Positions 23,675-32,105 of a stretch of 64,000 nt of DNA are shown here, piece by piece. The position numbers and the translations under genes were made by a program. Source of the stretch: Candidatus Endomicrobium embiratermitis (GTDB taxonomy: Bacteria; Elusimicrobiota; Endomicrobiia; Endomicrobiales; Endomicrobiaceae). Below the pieces are notes generated by a model. That model was not told the DNA's origin. It searched no databases and worked only from the letters and a program-made list of their open reading frames with translations. The stretch covers positions 1 to 64,000 of the forward strand of contig WQYI01000008.1 of assembly GCA_009781315.1 (NCBI GenBank). The letters are read 5' to 3'. The stretch's first letter is position 1. Each line of letters begins with the position of its first letter.

Positions 23675-26600
23675 TTAAAGGTCTTTTTTCTTAAGTTCCT
23701 CGTCGCTTAAATCTACCATTCTTTTTTCCGGTCTGCCGAATATTCTTCTAAGGAAGCGCCTGAATATGTCCATATATTCAAAAATCGCGGGAACTATTAC
23801 CAAAGTCAAAATAGTGGAACTTATAATTCCGCCGATAACGACTATACCCATACCTTTTCTGAAACTGCCGACTTCCGTAAGCCCTAAAGCCGTCGGAAGC
23901 ATGCCGGCTATCAACGCGAAAGAAGTCATAAGAATAGGTCTAAATCTCGTCCTGCCCGATATAATTATAGCTTCGTCTATACCGTGCCCGGCTCTTATTT
24001 TCTGCTGTATGTAATCTACAAGCAAAATAGAGTTTTTAGCGACTATTCCCAAAAGCATTATCATGCCTATTAAAGTAAACATATCCGCGGGCTGTCTGGC
24101 TATTATCAAAGCAAAAATCGCGCCGACTATCGCAAGGGGCAGAGCAGACATAATGGTAAAAGGAGTTATCATGGATTCGTAAAGGGAAGACAACACCATA
24201 AAAATAAAAAGTATTGAAAGAAGCGCGGCTATCCCTATGCTTTTTACCATAGTAGCCATTTCTTCGGCATTACCCGAAACTTTCATTTCTATATTTTTCC
24301 ATTCTTTAGAACGAACCGGATTATTAAATTTTTCTTCTTTAAATATCTTAAAAGCCGCGGACTGAACCGCGCCTATAGTTCCTCCTGCGGACAGATTTCC
24401 TTCTACCGTAACATAACGCATCCTGTCTTTACGGAATATCTGCGTAGGTCCTTCTACTGTCTCCAAACGCGCAACATTTTTAAGACGCACCAGCCTGTTG
24501 TTGACGTTGTTTATGTAAATACTGTCAAAATTTTCGGTTATGTCTCTTTGATCTTCGCGGAATATTACCCTTATGTCGTATTCCAAGCCGTTTTCGCGGA
24601 ATTTCCCGGCTTTTATGCCGTCTATCATTCCCCTTATTTCATTTCCCGCTATAACCGAGTTTACGCCCAGACTTTCCATTTTATGCGTATCCATTTGAAT
24701 TTGCACTTCGGGCTTGCCCGGCTGATAATTAGACCGTATGTCGACAAGATAAGGAACGGTTTTAAACCTTTCCATTAAAACCTGCGCCGCGGAATAGAGT
24801 TTATCCACATCGTCTCCGGAAAGTTCCACGACAAATTCGCTGCGCGCTCCTCCTAAGCTTTGCTTTAAGAAAGAAAAATTAAGCTCGTTTCCGTATTTTT
24901 CGTACATAACTTTTCTTAAATAATCTTTTAACTCAGGAGTATTTCTGACATCGCCTCTGCTTTTAAACTTGGCGACAATGCCTTTGAAATATTTTTTTAT
25001 TATACTTTTCTCCGACGTCTTCTGATGCATCCTTACGTATAAAGTCGCCTCATTCGCGGGGCTGTCATACATTCCTGTCGAACCTATGGACGCCGAAATC
25101 AATTCCACTTCGGGCTCGTTCATAATAATGGTTTCAACTTCTTTTGAGTATTGGTCCATCCTGTCTAAAGAAGTTCCCGGTTTTGCCCTGATGTTTACGT
25201 TAAATTCTCCCCAGTCGGAAGACGGCATAAAATTAAGCCTTAAAGCGCCGTGCTTAACGGCAACGACAACGCCTATGATAATAAAAAGAGTCGCCGCGAA
25301 AGTAACAAGCTTCATTCCTTTTGTTTTTACTATAAACGAAATTACTTTTACGTAAAAATCTTCAACGGCGTTAAAAAGAGGGTTAAACCAGCCTACGGTC
25401 AAAGCTCTGAATGTTTTTACGGAAACATTCTTTACCGGCAGGAAAAATGTCTTGATGACCGACGGATTCTTGTTCGGTTTTGCGTTTTTGTCGGGAATAA
25501 AATAAGCCGAAAGCATAGGAGCTACGGTCAAAGCGTCAAGAATTGATATTCCCATCGCGAAAACAACGGTTAAGCCGAACTCTTTGAAAAACTGACCCAT
25601 TATGCCGCTTAAAAAAGAAACCGGAAAAAATACCGCTATAACGGCGGCTGTCGTCGCTATGACCGCAAGCGTAACTTCGTCCGTGCCGTCAATTGCTGCT
25701 TTAACGGGGTCTTCGCCTTCCTCATAATGCCTGAAAATATTTTCTCGCACTACTATCGCGTCGTCTATCAGCAGCCCGACGGAAAGCGCTAAAGCCATAA
25801 GAGAAATAACGTTTAAACTGAACCCGAACGCGTACATAAATATAAAAGAGCCTATCAAACTGTTAGGCAGAGCCAAAGCCGTAATAAAAGTCGAACGCCA
25901 GCTGCTTAAAAAGAAATACACTACGACAACCGCAAGGAAAATACCTTCCAGAATCGTGTTTTTCACGTCTTCTATATTCATACGCACGCCGCGCGCGGAA
26001 TCGTAAATCAAAGTAAGGTTCGGACTGCCGGGCCTTCCTTCATATCTATGGTTTAATTCTTTAAGTTTTGCATGGACTCCGTCGGAAATAGCCACGTCGT
26101 TACCTTTGGCCTGTCTGTAAATCTGAATAAGCAAAGAAGGCTCGTATTTTATTTCGCCGTCAACTATAGTGTTGAGCCTTGCGCGGGAAGTTTCTTCCTG
26201 CACGCCGTCCACGACTTCCGCCACGTCCTTAACGGTTACGGGCATATCGTTGCCCATAAAATTTACGACTACGCTGCGGATTTCCTTAATCGACGAAAAC
26301 TCGCCCATCGTTCTGAAAGCCAGCTGCGTCGGACCTTTGTTCACGGTTCCCGCAGGAACGTTTAAACTGTTAGCCTGCACTCTTGAAGCTAGAGTGCCTA
26401 AAGTCAGCTCGAAAGATTTAAGTTTGTTTTTATCCGCCTGAATCTGAATTTCTCTTTTTTGCCCGCCGATTATAGCTATCTGCGAAACGCCGGATACCTG
26501 CGCGAAATCTTTTGAAACCACGTCGTCGGCAAAATCATAAAGTTGTTTGGGAGTAAGAACATCCGATTTTAAACTTAAAGTCAAAAGAGGCATATTGTCC

Positions 26601-26998
26601 ATATCGGCTTTTAATACAATAGGTTCGTTTATATCATCGGGAAGCAAAAGCCTTATCTGTCCGACTTTGTCGCGCACTTCCTGAGCCGCGACTTCAGGGT
26701 CTTTTGAAAGATTAAATTCGCCGAAAACTATGGACACGTTGTCCTGATTTATCGACATGACGTGCTTCAATCCCGAAACTCCGCTGACCGCGTCTTCTAT
26801 AGGCTTTGAAACAAGCTGCTCTATTTCGTTTACTCCGGCGCCAGGGTAACTGGTTACAACAGCCACATAAGGAAATTCCACGTCGGGAAACATTCTTACG
26901 CTGAGATTGCTTAAGCAAATTAAGCCTAAAACAAGCACCGCCAGAAGTATGGAGAAAATAAAAGTAGGTCTCTTAATAGCCAATCTTGCTAAATTCAT
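23675..26998 (-). CDS. RND efflux transporter, HAE1/AcrB family, inner-membrane permease
   Basis: The protein has 1,107 residues, close to the family norm of ~1,030-1,080. It begins NLARLAIKRPTFIFSI, the usual HAE1 N-terminal helix, and shows the double arrangement of membrane bundles and periplasmic loops. TM4 carries LLIDDAIVVREN (both proton-relay Asp, ~411-412). TM10 carries IVAKNSILLVDY (Lys ~987), so the classic Asp-Asp-Lys relay is intact. Expected role: proton-driven export of drugs, lipophiles or other substrates through a periplasmic adaptor and TolC. It is the last gene of a tetR-tolC-(GIY-YIG)-RND cluster, and no adaptor gene is present nearby. AAGGAAAAAAAG precedes ATG. Confidence 0.95.
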   Translation of the reverse strand: MNLARLAIKRPTFIFSILLAVLVLGLICLSNLSVRMFPDVEFPYVAVVTSYPGAGVNEIEQLVSKPIEDAVSGVSGLKHVMSINQDNVSIVFGEFNLSKDPEVAAQEVRDKVGQIRLLLPDDINEPIVLKADMDNMPLLTLSLKSDVLTPKQLYDFADDVVSKDFAQVSGVSQIAIIGGQKREIQIQADKNKLKSFELTLGTLASRVQANSLNVPAGTVNKGPTQLAFRTMGEFSSIKEIRSVVVNFMGNDMPVTVKDVAEVVDGVQEETSRARLNTIVDGEIKYEPSLLIQIYRQAKGNDVAISDGVHAKLKELNHRYEGRPGSPNLTLIYDSARGVRMNIEDVKNTILEGIFLAVVVVYFFLSSWRSTFITALALPNSLIGSFIFMYAFGFSLNVISLMALALSVGLLIDDAIVVRENIFRHYEEGEDPVKAAIDGTDEVTLAVIATTAAVIAVFFPVSFLSGIMGQFFKEFGLTVVFAMGISILDALTVAPMLSAYFIPDKNAKPNKNPSVIKTFFLPVKNVSVKTFRALTVGWFNPLFNAVEDFYVKVISFIVKTKGMKLVTFAATLFIIIGVVVAVKHGALRLNFMPSSDWGEFNVNIRAKPGTSLDRMDQYSKEVETIIMNEPEVELISASIGSTGMYDSPANEATLYVRMHQKTSEKSIIKKYFKGIVAKFKSRGDVRNTPELKDYLRKVMYEKYGNELNFSFLKQSLGGARSEFVVELSGDDVDKLYSAAQVLMERFKTVPYLVDIRSNYQPGKPEVQIQMDTHKMESLGVNSVIAGNEIRGMIDGIKAGKFRENGLEYDIRVIFREDQRDITENFDSIYINNVNNRLVRLKNVARLETVEGPTQIFRKDRMRYVTVEGNLSAGGTIGAVQSAAFKIFKEEKFNNPVRSKEWKNIEMKVSGNAEEMATMVKSIGIAALLSILFIFMVLSSLYESMITPFTIMSALPLAIVGAIFALIIARQPADMFTLIGMIMLLGIVAKNSILLVDYIQQKIRAGHGIDEAIIISGRTRFRPILMTSFALIAGMLPTALGLTEVGSFRKGMGIVVIGGIISSTILTLVIVPAIFEYMDIFRRFLRRIFGRPEKRMVDLSDEELKKKDL

Positions 26999-27054
26999 CT
27001 TTTTTTCCTTTGTTTAATAATTTTTCAAAAACATTGCTTATTGTACGTTTTTGT

Positions 27055-27090
27055 CTGTCATACTGAGCGAAGCGAAGTATCCATATAGTA
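27055..27090. repeat. Dispersed repeat at the 3' end of the GIY-YIG gene
   Basis: CTGTCATACTGAGCGAAGCG plus AAGTATCCAT is the widespread 'TGTCATNCTGA...GAAG.ATCCA' module. It encodes the last residues and stop of the GIY-YIG gene (MDTSLRSV). An inverted copy lies at 27363-27392. Confidence 0.8.
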
Positions 27091-27360
27091 CAAATCTTCC
27101 CAGTTTCTGTTACAACTTTCTATCAAATCTATTTTTTTCTTTCTCAACCAGCCTTTTAACTGCTTTTCTCTTAATATTGCGTCTTCAATTGACTCGTATT
27201 CTTCATAATAAACAAGATTCTTCAAACCGCATTTTTTTGTAAAACCTTCTATTTTCCCTTCTTTGTGCTCAAAAATACGCCTCAATAAATCATTAGTCAC
27301 ACCTATGTACAACGTTCCGTTTTTCTTATTCGATATAATATACGTGTAATACTTTCTCAT
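27058..27360 (-). CDS. Small GIY-YIG nuclease-family protein, bracketed by dispersed repeats
   Basis: The protein has 100 residues. The GIY-YIG signature is split as YYTYIISN (residues 4-11) and LYIGVTNDLLRRIFEH, with Arg in the usual catalytic position, then KEG, YYEEYESIEDAILREKQL and a Trp-containing end (NWEDLYYMD). This is the YhbQ/UPF0213-like single-domain group found in many bacteria, whose biological role is poorly known. The C-terminal eight residues are read from a repeat module, and the same module, inverted, starts immediately upstream of ATG, so no ribosome site is visible. It lies between tolC and the RND gene, where an adaptor gene is usually found. It could be a mobile passenger. 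Confidence 0.88.
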   Translation of the reverse strand: MRKYYTYIISNKKNGTLYIGVTNDLLRRIFEHKEGKIEGFTKKCGLKNLVYYEEYESIEDAILREKQLKGWLRKKKIDLIESCNRNWEDLYYMDTSLRSV

Positions 27361-27440
27361 TTTATGGATGTTTCGCTTCGCTCAACATGACAGGCAACGG
27401 CAAAGTCCGTTAGCTATTCTCTTTTCTCTATTCTCTGCCG
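27361..27440. repeat. Dispersed repeat between tolC and the GIY-YIG gene
   Basis: An inverted TGTCAT...GAAGCGAAAC-type module at 27363-27392 is followed by GGCAACGGCAAAGTCCGTTA and a CTATTCTCTTTTCTCTATTC stretch ending GCCGTTA, which supplies the tolC stop. Together with 27055-27090 it brackets the GIY-YIG gene. Confidence 0.75.
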
Positions 27441-28868
27441 TTAGTAATTGTTGTTATAAAACGCTTCCGCCTGTTCGTATATGCTTATGAGTTCCAAAGT
27501 TCCCTGTAAAACCGATAAAGTGGCGTCGTCCAAATCCTGTTCGCTTTGTAAAACCAAATATGTGGTGCTTCTGCCTTTTCTCAAAAGATCCTGGTCTTCA
27601 ATATTTCTATCCTGCTGGATTTTTTGTATTTCTTTGGCTAAAGCAAGACGGGATTTCGCGTTATTCCAGTTGTCAAGAAGCTGAAGCCAGTCGTTATTTT
27701 CTCTTATCGCGGCAAATCCGGCTGCTTTTTGCGAAGAAATTTTTGCGGATTCAAAACCTTTGTTTATGTCTTTTCTCAAATTAAAATCCAAAGGCAAGGT
27801 GTAACGGATTCCGACTGCAAAAGTAGGCCCTCCTATTGAAAGGCTTTGCGTGTTGTCAATCAGCTCGCCGTGAGCGCTGTTTGCTCCGATTTGGCCGGAA
27901 AGAACCAAATCCGCGCCCATGGATTTTTCCTGCGCCAAAGCCGCGAACTCCGCGCTTTTAACGTCTTCCAAAGCGGACAAAACGTCAAACCTCGTCCCTC
28001 TTTTTTCGAGAACTCGTTCGTCTATAAAAGCGCTGTTAAGCTTGTCGAATTTTTCAACTTCATAGTTTACGGTATCGTCAGTTATATCCATAAGCTGGTT
28101 AAAAGCCCTTCTTGCCCTTATCTCGTCCTCGTAGGCAAGCTTAATATTTAATTCTCTCATTTTTACCGCAGCCTGAGACTGAAGCATATCGGACCTTTCA
28201 GCCAAATCCACATTGTATCTTTTACGGTTCCAATCCAAAATCTTTCTTGTCCTGTTCAAAGAAGTCTGCCTGAAATCTATTACCGTTCTTGAATAAGACA
28301 AATTCCAGTAAGCAAGTTTTGCGTTGAGCAAAATGCTTTGTTTTTTAAACTCAAGCAGATACAAAGCCGATTGCGCGTTTGCCCTTGCCTGCGATATGGA
28401 TGCTTTTGTCGAGCCGCCGTTAAAATCTTTAAGCAAAGACTGGCTGAGCTTTATAAAAGGAGATATATCGGTCATTTTATAGTCCGGAGCGCCAAACGCG
28501 AAATCATACTTTCCGTAAGATCCGTTCAAACCCAAAGAAACCTGAGTACCGGTTTCAAATTGTCTGTTTATGCTTGCGTCATAAGCTAAATTAGTTATAT
28601 TGTCCATTCCCGCGCCGAAAGAATATGGTTTTCCGCTTTGATCGTAAACGTAATTCGCGCCGGCGGAAAGATAATAGGAATACACCCTTTCGATTTCGGC
28701 AATTCTACCTTTAACCGCGTCGATATTATACTGAACGGATTTAAGCTCGCTGTTTTTATCGGCTACAAGATTTAAATAATCCTGCATCGTCAAAAAATTT
28801 CCTTCGGCATGCGCATAATGCGCGGCAAAAACGAATATAACCGCCGCCAGCAACTTCAACTTTTTCAT
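27441..28868 (-). CDS. TolC-family outer-membrane efflux protein
   Basis: The protein has 475 residues from ATG 28868 (GGGAGAGAAG upstream). The frame is open to 28907, but those codons lie in intergenic-type sequence and precede the signal peptide. Signal peptide: MKKLKLLAAVIFVFAAHYAHA. The mature part shows the duplicated OEP pattern of long helices (for example the KAKLAYWNLSYSRTVIDF-like stretch and ERSDMLQSQAAVKMREL) alternating with outer-membrane beta strands. Expected role: the trimeric exit duct of a tripartite pump, with the RND permease encoded downstream. It lies behind tetR, so the pump is probably TetR-controlled. Confidence 0.9.
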   Translation of the reverse strand: MKKLKLLAAVIFVFAAHYAHAEGNFLTMQDYLNLVADKNSELKSVQYNIDAVKGRIAEIERVYSYYLSAGANYVYDQSGKPYSFGAGMDNITNLAYDASINRQFETGTQVSLGLNGSYGKYDFAFGAPDYKMTDISPFIKLSQSLLKDFNGGSTKASISQARANAQSALYLLEFKKQSILLNAKLAYWNLSYSRTVIDFRQTSLNRTRKILDWNRKRYNVDLAERSDMLQSQAAVKMRELNIKLAYEDEIRARRAFNQLMDITDDTVNYEVEKFDKLNSAFIDERVLEKRGTRFDVLSALEDVKSAEFAALAQEKSMGADLVLSGQIGANSAHGELIDNTQSLSIGGPTFAVGIRYTLPLDFNLRKDINKGFESAKISSQKAAGFAAIRENNDWLQLLDNWNNAKSRLALAKEIQKIQQDRNIEDQDLLRKGRSTTYLVLQSEQDLDDATLSVLQGTLELISIYEQAEAFYNNNY

Positions 28869-28894
28869 AACTTCTCTCCCTGTCACGACAAACA

Positions 28895-29040
28895 TACATA
28901 TTGTCATTCCGATGAAAATCGGAATCCATTTTTTATTTAAACGTGGATCCCCCCGTATTAAGACCTTACGGGGCAGGCTCGTTAGAGGAATAACATCTTA
29001 CTAACAAGCACGGGATGACAACGCGGTTGTAGTGATCTCC
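28895..29040. repeat. Dispersed repeat region between tetR and tolC
   Basis: TTGTCATTCCGATGAAAATC... (GGAATCCA end) is a hairpin module whose parts recur near 56418-56452. It is followed by a CCCCGTA...TACGGGG inverted repeat and further short palindromes. No ORF with coding character was seen. Confidence 0.55.
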
Positions 29041-29045
29041 TTGTT

Positions 29046-29627
29046 TTATTTGAATTTTTGCATTAAAAGTTCTATCATCCGTCCGATTTCTTCGTTATAT
29101 TGATCGTTATTGTAAATTTCCGCGCATTTCTTCGCGTAATCCATTGTGGCGCCGAACAATATTGAAATAAGCTTATAATTATCTATATTTTTATCCAGAT
29201 AACCGTCATTTTTACAATCATCTATAATGGTATAACAGAAAGCGTAAATTACTTTGTGAGTTTCTCTTACCAGCTGAATAAAAAATTTATCGGAAAAATC
29301 AAATCCTTTCATTACTGTTTCAAACATACCCTTCTTTTCCCTGAACAATTTTGCGCTGGCAAAAATAATTCTTTCCAATCTTTCTTTAGAAGACGACAAA
29401 CCTTCCGACTCTTTGAACCAGTAATCTTTCAAATCTTCAATCATACTGTTAAATAAAACTTTTATGAAGTTTTCTTTGGATTTAAAATAATAATAAAACA
29501 TTCCGAGATTAACGCCGGCTTCTATGCAAATAGAACGTATGCTGATGCTTGAAATGCCGTTTTCAATCATCTTTTTCTTTCCGATTTCTATTAATTTTTT
29601 GTCAATATTTTGCGATGGCCTGGACAT
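29046..29627 (-). CDS. TetR-family transcriptional regulator of the efflux operon
   Basis: The protein has 193 residues, a typical size. The N-terminal ~55 residues form the TetR DNA-binding domain: helices around KKLIEIGKKKMIENG, then the helix-turn-helix SISIRSICIEAGVNLGMFYYYFKSKENF with the hallmark YYYF. The rest is helical, as in ligand-binding/dimer domains. Divergence from other regulators makes the ligand unpredictable. It is first in the efflux operon and has a near-consensus promoter with an adjacent inverted repeat (29724-29741), consistent with autoregulation. A repeat module ends right before ATG, and no Shine-Dalgarno sequence is visible. Confidence 0.93.
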   Translation of the reverse strand: MSRPSQNIDKKLIEIGKKKMIENGISSISIRSICIEAGVNLGMFYYYFKSKENFIKVLFNSMIEDLKDYWFKESEGLSSSKERLERIIFASAKLFREKKGMFETVMKGFDFSDKFFIQLVRETHKVIYAFCYTIIDDCKNDGYLDKNIDNYKLISILFGATMDYAKKCAEIYNNDQYNEEIGRMIELLMQKFK

Positions 29628-29682
29628 AAAAATACAATTAGCAACGAGTAACGAGTAATGAGCAATTAACGACCTTTGTAAA
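29628..29682. repeat. Dispersed repeat abutting the tetR start codon
   Basis: AGCAACGAGTAACGAGTAAT... followed by TTAACGACCTTTGT. On the coding strand it ends CTAATTGTATTTTT before ATG, almost the same junction as upstream of the RND gene at 48053 (CTAATTGTATTTAAAA). Confidence 0.65.
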
Positions 29683-29692
29683 ATTAATAATA

Positions 29693-29741
29693 ATTATACA
29701 CATTTATAATAAAATGTCAAGTCTTTTGTTTACAAACAAAA
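29693..29741 (-). promoter_or_regulatory. tetR promoter with probable TetR operator
   Basis: On the minus strand TTGACA (29715-29720) and TATAAT (29693-29698) are 16 bp apart, close to the sigma-70 consensus. Immediately upstream of -35 lies the perfect inverted repeat TTTTGTTTACAAACAAAA (29724-29741, plus-strand reading), with 8-bp arms and a 2-bp centre. This is typical of a TetR-family operator. The start codon of tetR is ~65 bp downstream of -10. Confidence 0.78.
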
Positions 29742-29815
29742 TATTATTATTAAAAATATATTTATTTTTCAATTATTTTTTGTTTTTATAATATCTTATA
29801 AAAATAGAGCATTAA

Positions 29816-31399
29816 TTATTGGCTGCTAATTGATTTTTCCAGTAAAACAGCTGTTTCAACGTGATAGGTCTGCGGAAACATATCTACGGGAGTTACCTCT
29901 TTTATTAAATATTTTCCGCTTTCTGCAATGGCGGTTAAATCTCTGGCAAGAGTTGAAGGATTACACGAAACATAAACTATTTTATTTGCGTTTGACTCAA
30001 TCAAAAACTTTATTACGTCTTTTGTAAGTCCGTTTCGGGGCGGATCAACTACAACAGACAAAGAGGAGGGAGAAGGGAGGAGGGATGAATTAAATACAGC
30101 TTTATTATTTTCTCTTACCTCATCCTTCCTGCCTCTTACCTGTTGTTTAGACCATTCTTCCGCGGTCATCGCGTAAAATTCCGCATTACTTACATTATTT
30201 AAAGCCGCGTTTGCTTTCGCGTCTTCCACAGCCTGAGCAATCTGCTCTATTCCTATAATTTTTTTCACTTTTTTTGAAAGAGATATGCCTATTGTGCCCG
30301 TCCCGCAATATAGATCGATTAAAACTTCGTCTTTAGAAGGATTGAGCAGACGCAGTATTTCATTATAAAGAATTTCCGCGCCTTTTGAATTCGTCTGAAA
30401 AAACGAAAACGGCGAGATATTGAAACTGTAATTTTCCCCGCCTACGTTTAATATCTCGGTAATACAAGGACTTCCGTAAAGCAATTCGACTTTATCTGCC
30501 ACAACCGCATCGGATAGTCTCCCGTTTTGAGTCCAATATATACTGTCAGACAACTCTTTGAAATCTTTTATAAGAGATTTGAAAAATTCTCTTTTATACT
30601 CTGAAGCATTTGTAACGATATTTATAAGCATCTGATTTGTATTTTTAGCTTTTCTTAACACCAAATGCCTGAAAAATCCTTCATGCGTTTTATTGTTATA
30701 CGCGGATAATCCGCCTTCATTCGCAAAACGTTTTATTATTTCCGCGGCTTTAAGAAAATCTTTATCGGCAATAAAACACGGAGGAACGGAAACATATTTA
30801 TTAAAACTTCCGCGCTGATGCAGTCCTAAAGACAGTGGGGAGTTAGGAGTGAGGAATGAGGAATTAACGGCAACGACTGGATTCTTCACTCCGTTCAGAA
30901 TGACAGTCTCTTCCTTGTCTTTATTTTCATTCTCTGTATTTGTCGTTGATTCGTAATTCGTAATTTGTAATCCGTAATTATCTTTAAAAAAGCTGAATTC
31001 CATTTTATTGCGGTAATTCCAAATTTCCGGGCTTTCTAAAATTTCACTTATTTTAACGCCGAAAACATTTAATAATTCTTCCGCGTAAATTTGTTTGTAT
31101 TTTACCTGGTTTTTGTATTCGGTATTCTGAAAAGTGCAGCCGCCGCAGCGTCCAAAAGACTGGCATACAGGCTCTATTCTTTCAGGCGATTTTCCGGTAA
31201 TATTTTTTACATTGCCTTCCCTGAAAGTCTTTTTGTCTTTAACCACAAAAACGTCAGCCGTTTCCCCCGGCAAAAGCCCCTCGGTAAACAAAGCTGTCCC
31301 GTCGTCGCTCCTGCATAGGGAACGACCCGGAAAAACTATTTTTTCCGCTTTAACGCTTATAACTTTATTCTTTAATGAAATTTGGGATTTTTCACTCAT
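29816..31399 (-). CDS. rlmD: 23S rRNA (uracil-5-)-methyltransferase, RlmD/TrmA family, with two in-frame repeat insertions
   Basis: The protein has 527 residues versus ~430-460 usual. It has an N-terminal TRAM domain, then the Fe-S cluster cysteines C79, C85, C88 (CQSFGRCGGC) with a later Cys in SVPPCFIAD. The SAM site is DLYCGTGTIGISLS. Motif IV is VVVDPPRNGL, and the catalytic Cys is in VSCNPSTLARD. It transfers a methyl group from SAM to C5 of a uridine in 23S rRNA; which uridine (RlmD or RlmC type) cannot be settled by eye. Extra length comes from two low-complexity insertions (residues ~140-190 and ~415-447) whose DNA matches intergenic repeats. Core motifs remain intact, so it is probably functional. 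Confidence 0.88.
   Translation of the reverse strand: MSEKSQISLKNKVISVKAEKIVFPGRSLCRSDDGTALFTEGLLPGETADVFVVKDKKTFREGNVKNITGKSPERIEPVCQSFGRCGGCTFQNTEYKNQVKYKQIYAEELLNVFGVKISEILESPEIWNYRNKMEFSFFKDNYGLQITNYESTTNTENENKDKEETVILNGVKNPVVAVNSSFLTPNSPLSLGLHQRGSFNKYVSVPPCFIADKDFLKAAEIIKRFANEGGLSAYNNKTHEGFFRHLVLRKAKNTNQMLINIVTNASEYKREFFKSLIKDFKELSDSIYWTQNGRLSDAVVADKVELLYGSPCITEILNVGGENYSFNISPFSFFQTNSKGAEILYNEILRLLNPSKDEVLIDLYCGTGTIGISLSKKVKKIIGIEQIAQAVEDAKANAALNNVSNAEFYAMTAEEWSKQQVRGRKDEVRENNKAVFNSSLLPSPSSLSVVVDPPRNGLTKDVIKFLIESNANKIVYVSCNPSTLARDLTAIAESGKYLIKEVTPVDMFPQTYHVETAVLLEKSISSQ
30055..30152. repeat. In-frame repeat insertion 2 in the rlmD-like gene
   Basis: A purine-rich GAGGAGGGAGAAGGGAGGAG stretch and a CTCTTACCTCATCC / CTGCCTCTTACCTG stretch resemble the inverted-arm intergenic elements. 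The translation (RGRKDEVRENNKAV, then NSSLLPSPSSLS) separates the end of the Rossmann sheet from VVVDPPRNGL, where relatives have only a few residues. Confidence 0.65.
30828..30980. repeat. In-frame repeat insertion 1 in the rlmD-like gene
   Basis: The insertion holds GTTAGGAGTGAGGAATGAGG (as at 48064 and 56352), GCCGTTA-type sequence, CTGGATTCTTCACTCCGTTC plus AGAATGACA (as at 27055 and 35413) and ATTCGTAATTCGTAATT. It encodes KEETVILNGVKNPVVAV and NSSFLTPNSPLSLG between FSFFKD and LGLHQRGSF, positions that are adjacent in ordinary family members. Confidence 0.8.
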
Positions 31400-31415
31400 T
31401 GGCCGGAGGAGTTCT

Positions 31416-32057
31416 CTACAAAGAATCGTTCGGTAAAGATTTTAAGCCGTTCGTAGAATTTTCGTATTTTAAAACATTAGATTCAAGACGCTCAAATACC
31501 TGCGCGTTATAAACGGCCTGCGAAATTTGCGAAACAAGAGCCGAAACTTTTTTTAAGTCGGCTCTTACAAAAGACGATGAGCGAGAATCTTTCGCCATAA
31601 ATACGTAGCCGGTTATTTTGCCGTTTAAAGCTATCGGATAAAGCAGGATAGACCTGATGTCAAACTCGTTAACAAATATATTTCTGTACTGTTCGGGAGC
31701 AAAATCCGCGTCGAATAACATCGGCGTATCGCGTTTGGCGTCGTTAAGATATATTTCGGAAACGAATTTTGAAATTTCTTTTTTTGGTTCATCATAATAA
31801 TCCTCCGTCCCCGAGAAAAAACTGTAAACAGGGAGATCGGAAAGTTCTTTTTTGCTCAAATTGGAACGCGACAACGACGAAGCCAGATATAATCTTCCTT
31901 CGTCATTCGTAAGGAATACGTGAACTTCCGCGCAGCGGGTAAGTTTTTTCGCAACAGCCGTTGTGGCCGACAAAAGGTCTTTCAAATTTAAATGCGAAAA
32001 AAGACGGCTTGTGTCTTCGTAAAGAGAAACAAGCGTTTTAAGCTCGGTTTTTTCCAT
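31416..32057 (-). CDS. GAF-domain signalling protein (C-terminal part of a broken receiver-GAF gene)
   Basis: 213 residues from ATG 32057. Residues ~20-190 form a GAF-like domain: LLSATTAVAKKLTRCAEVHVFL, then ILLYPIALNGKITGYVFMA, then DLKKVSALVSQISQAVYNA. GAF domains bind small ligands or sense state. The reading frame is the same as that of the upstream receiver domain. The codons before ATG read KPFNIDELAELAVKAMEKTE, the normal C-terminal helix of a receiver, so this was one protein before the stop at 32103-32105. No good ribosome site precedes ATG. It may be expressed by reinitiation, or it may be a decaying pseudogene. Confidence 0.75.
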   Translation of the reverse strand: MEKTELKTLVSLYEDTSRLFSHLNLKDLLSATTAVAKKLTRCAEVHVFLTNDEGRLYLASSLSRSNLSKKELSDLPVYSFFSGTEDYYDEPKKEISKFVSEIYLNDAKRDTPMLFDADFAPEQYRNIFVNEFDIRSILLYPIALNGKITGYVFMAKDSRSSSFVRADLKKVSALVSQISQAVYNAQVFERLESNVLKYENSTNGLKSLPNDSL

Positions 32058-32102
32058 GGCTTTTACCGCAAGTTCCGCAAGCTCGTCTATATTGAAAGGT
32101 TT

Positions 32103-32105
32103 TTA
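32103..32105 (-). other. In-frame TAA that splits a receiver-GAF gene
   Basis: The codon sits at the variable position between YDFI and KPF. Both halves are in the same frame (codon boundaries at multiples of three on both sides), with 15 sense codons between the stop and ATG 32057. A single base substitution would restore a receiver-GAF protein of about 333 residues. Confidence 0.85.

Noticed and set aside
28869-28907. Upstream extension of the tolC reading frame
   Set aside because: The extra 13 codons precede the signal peptide and lie in intergenic-type sequence; the ATG at 28868 has a good ribosome site.
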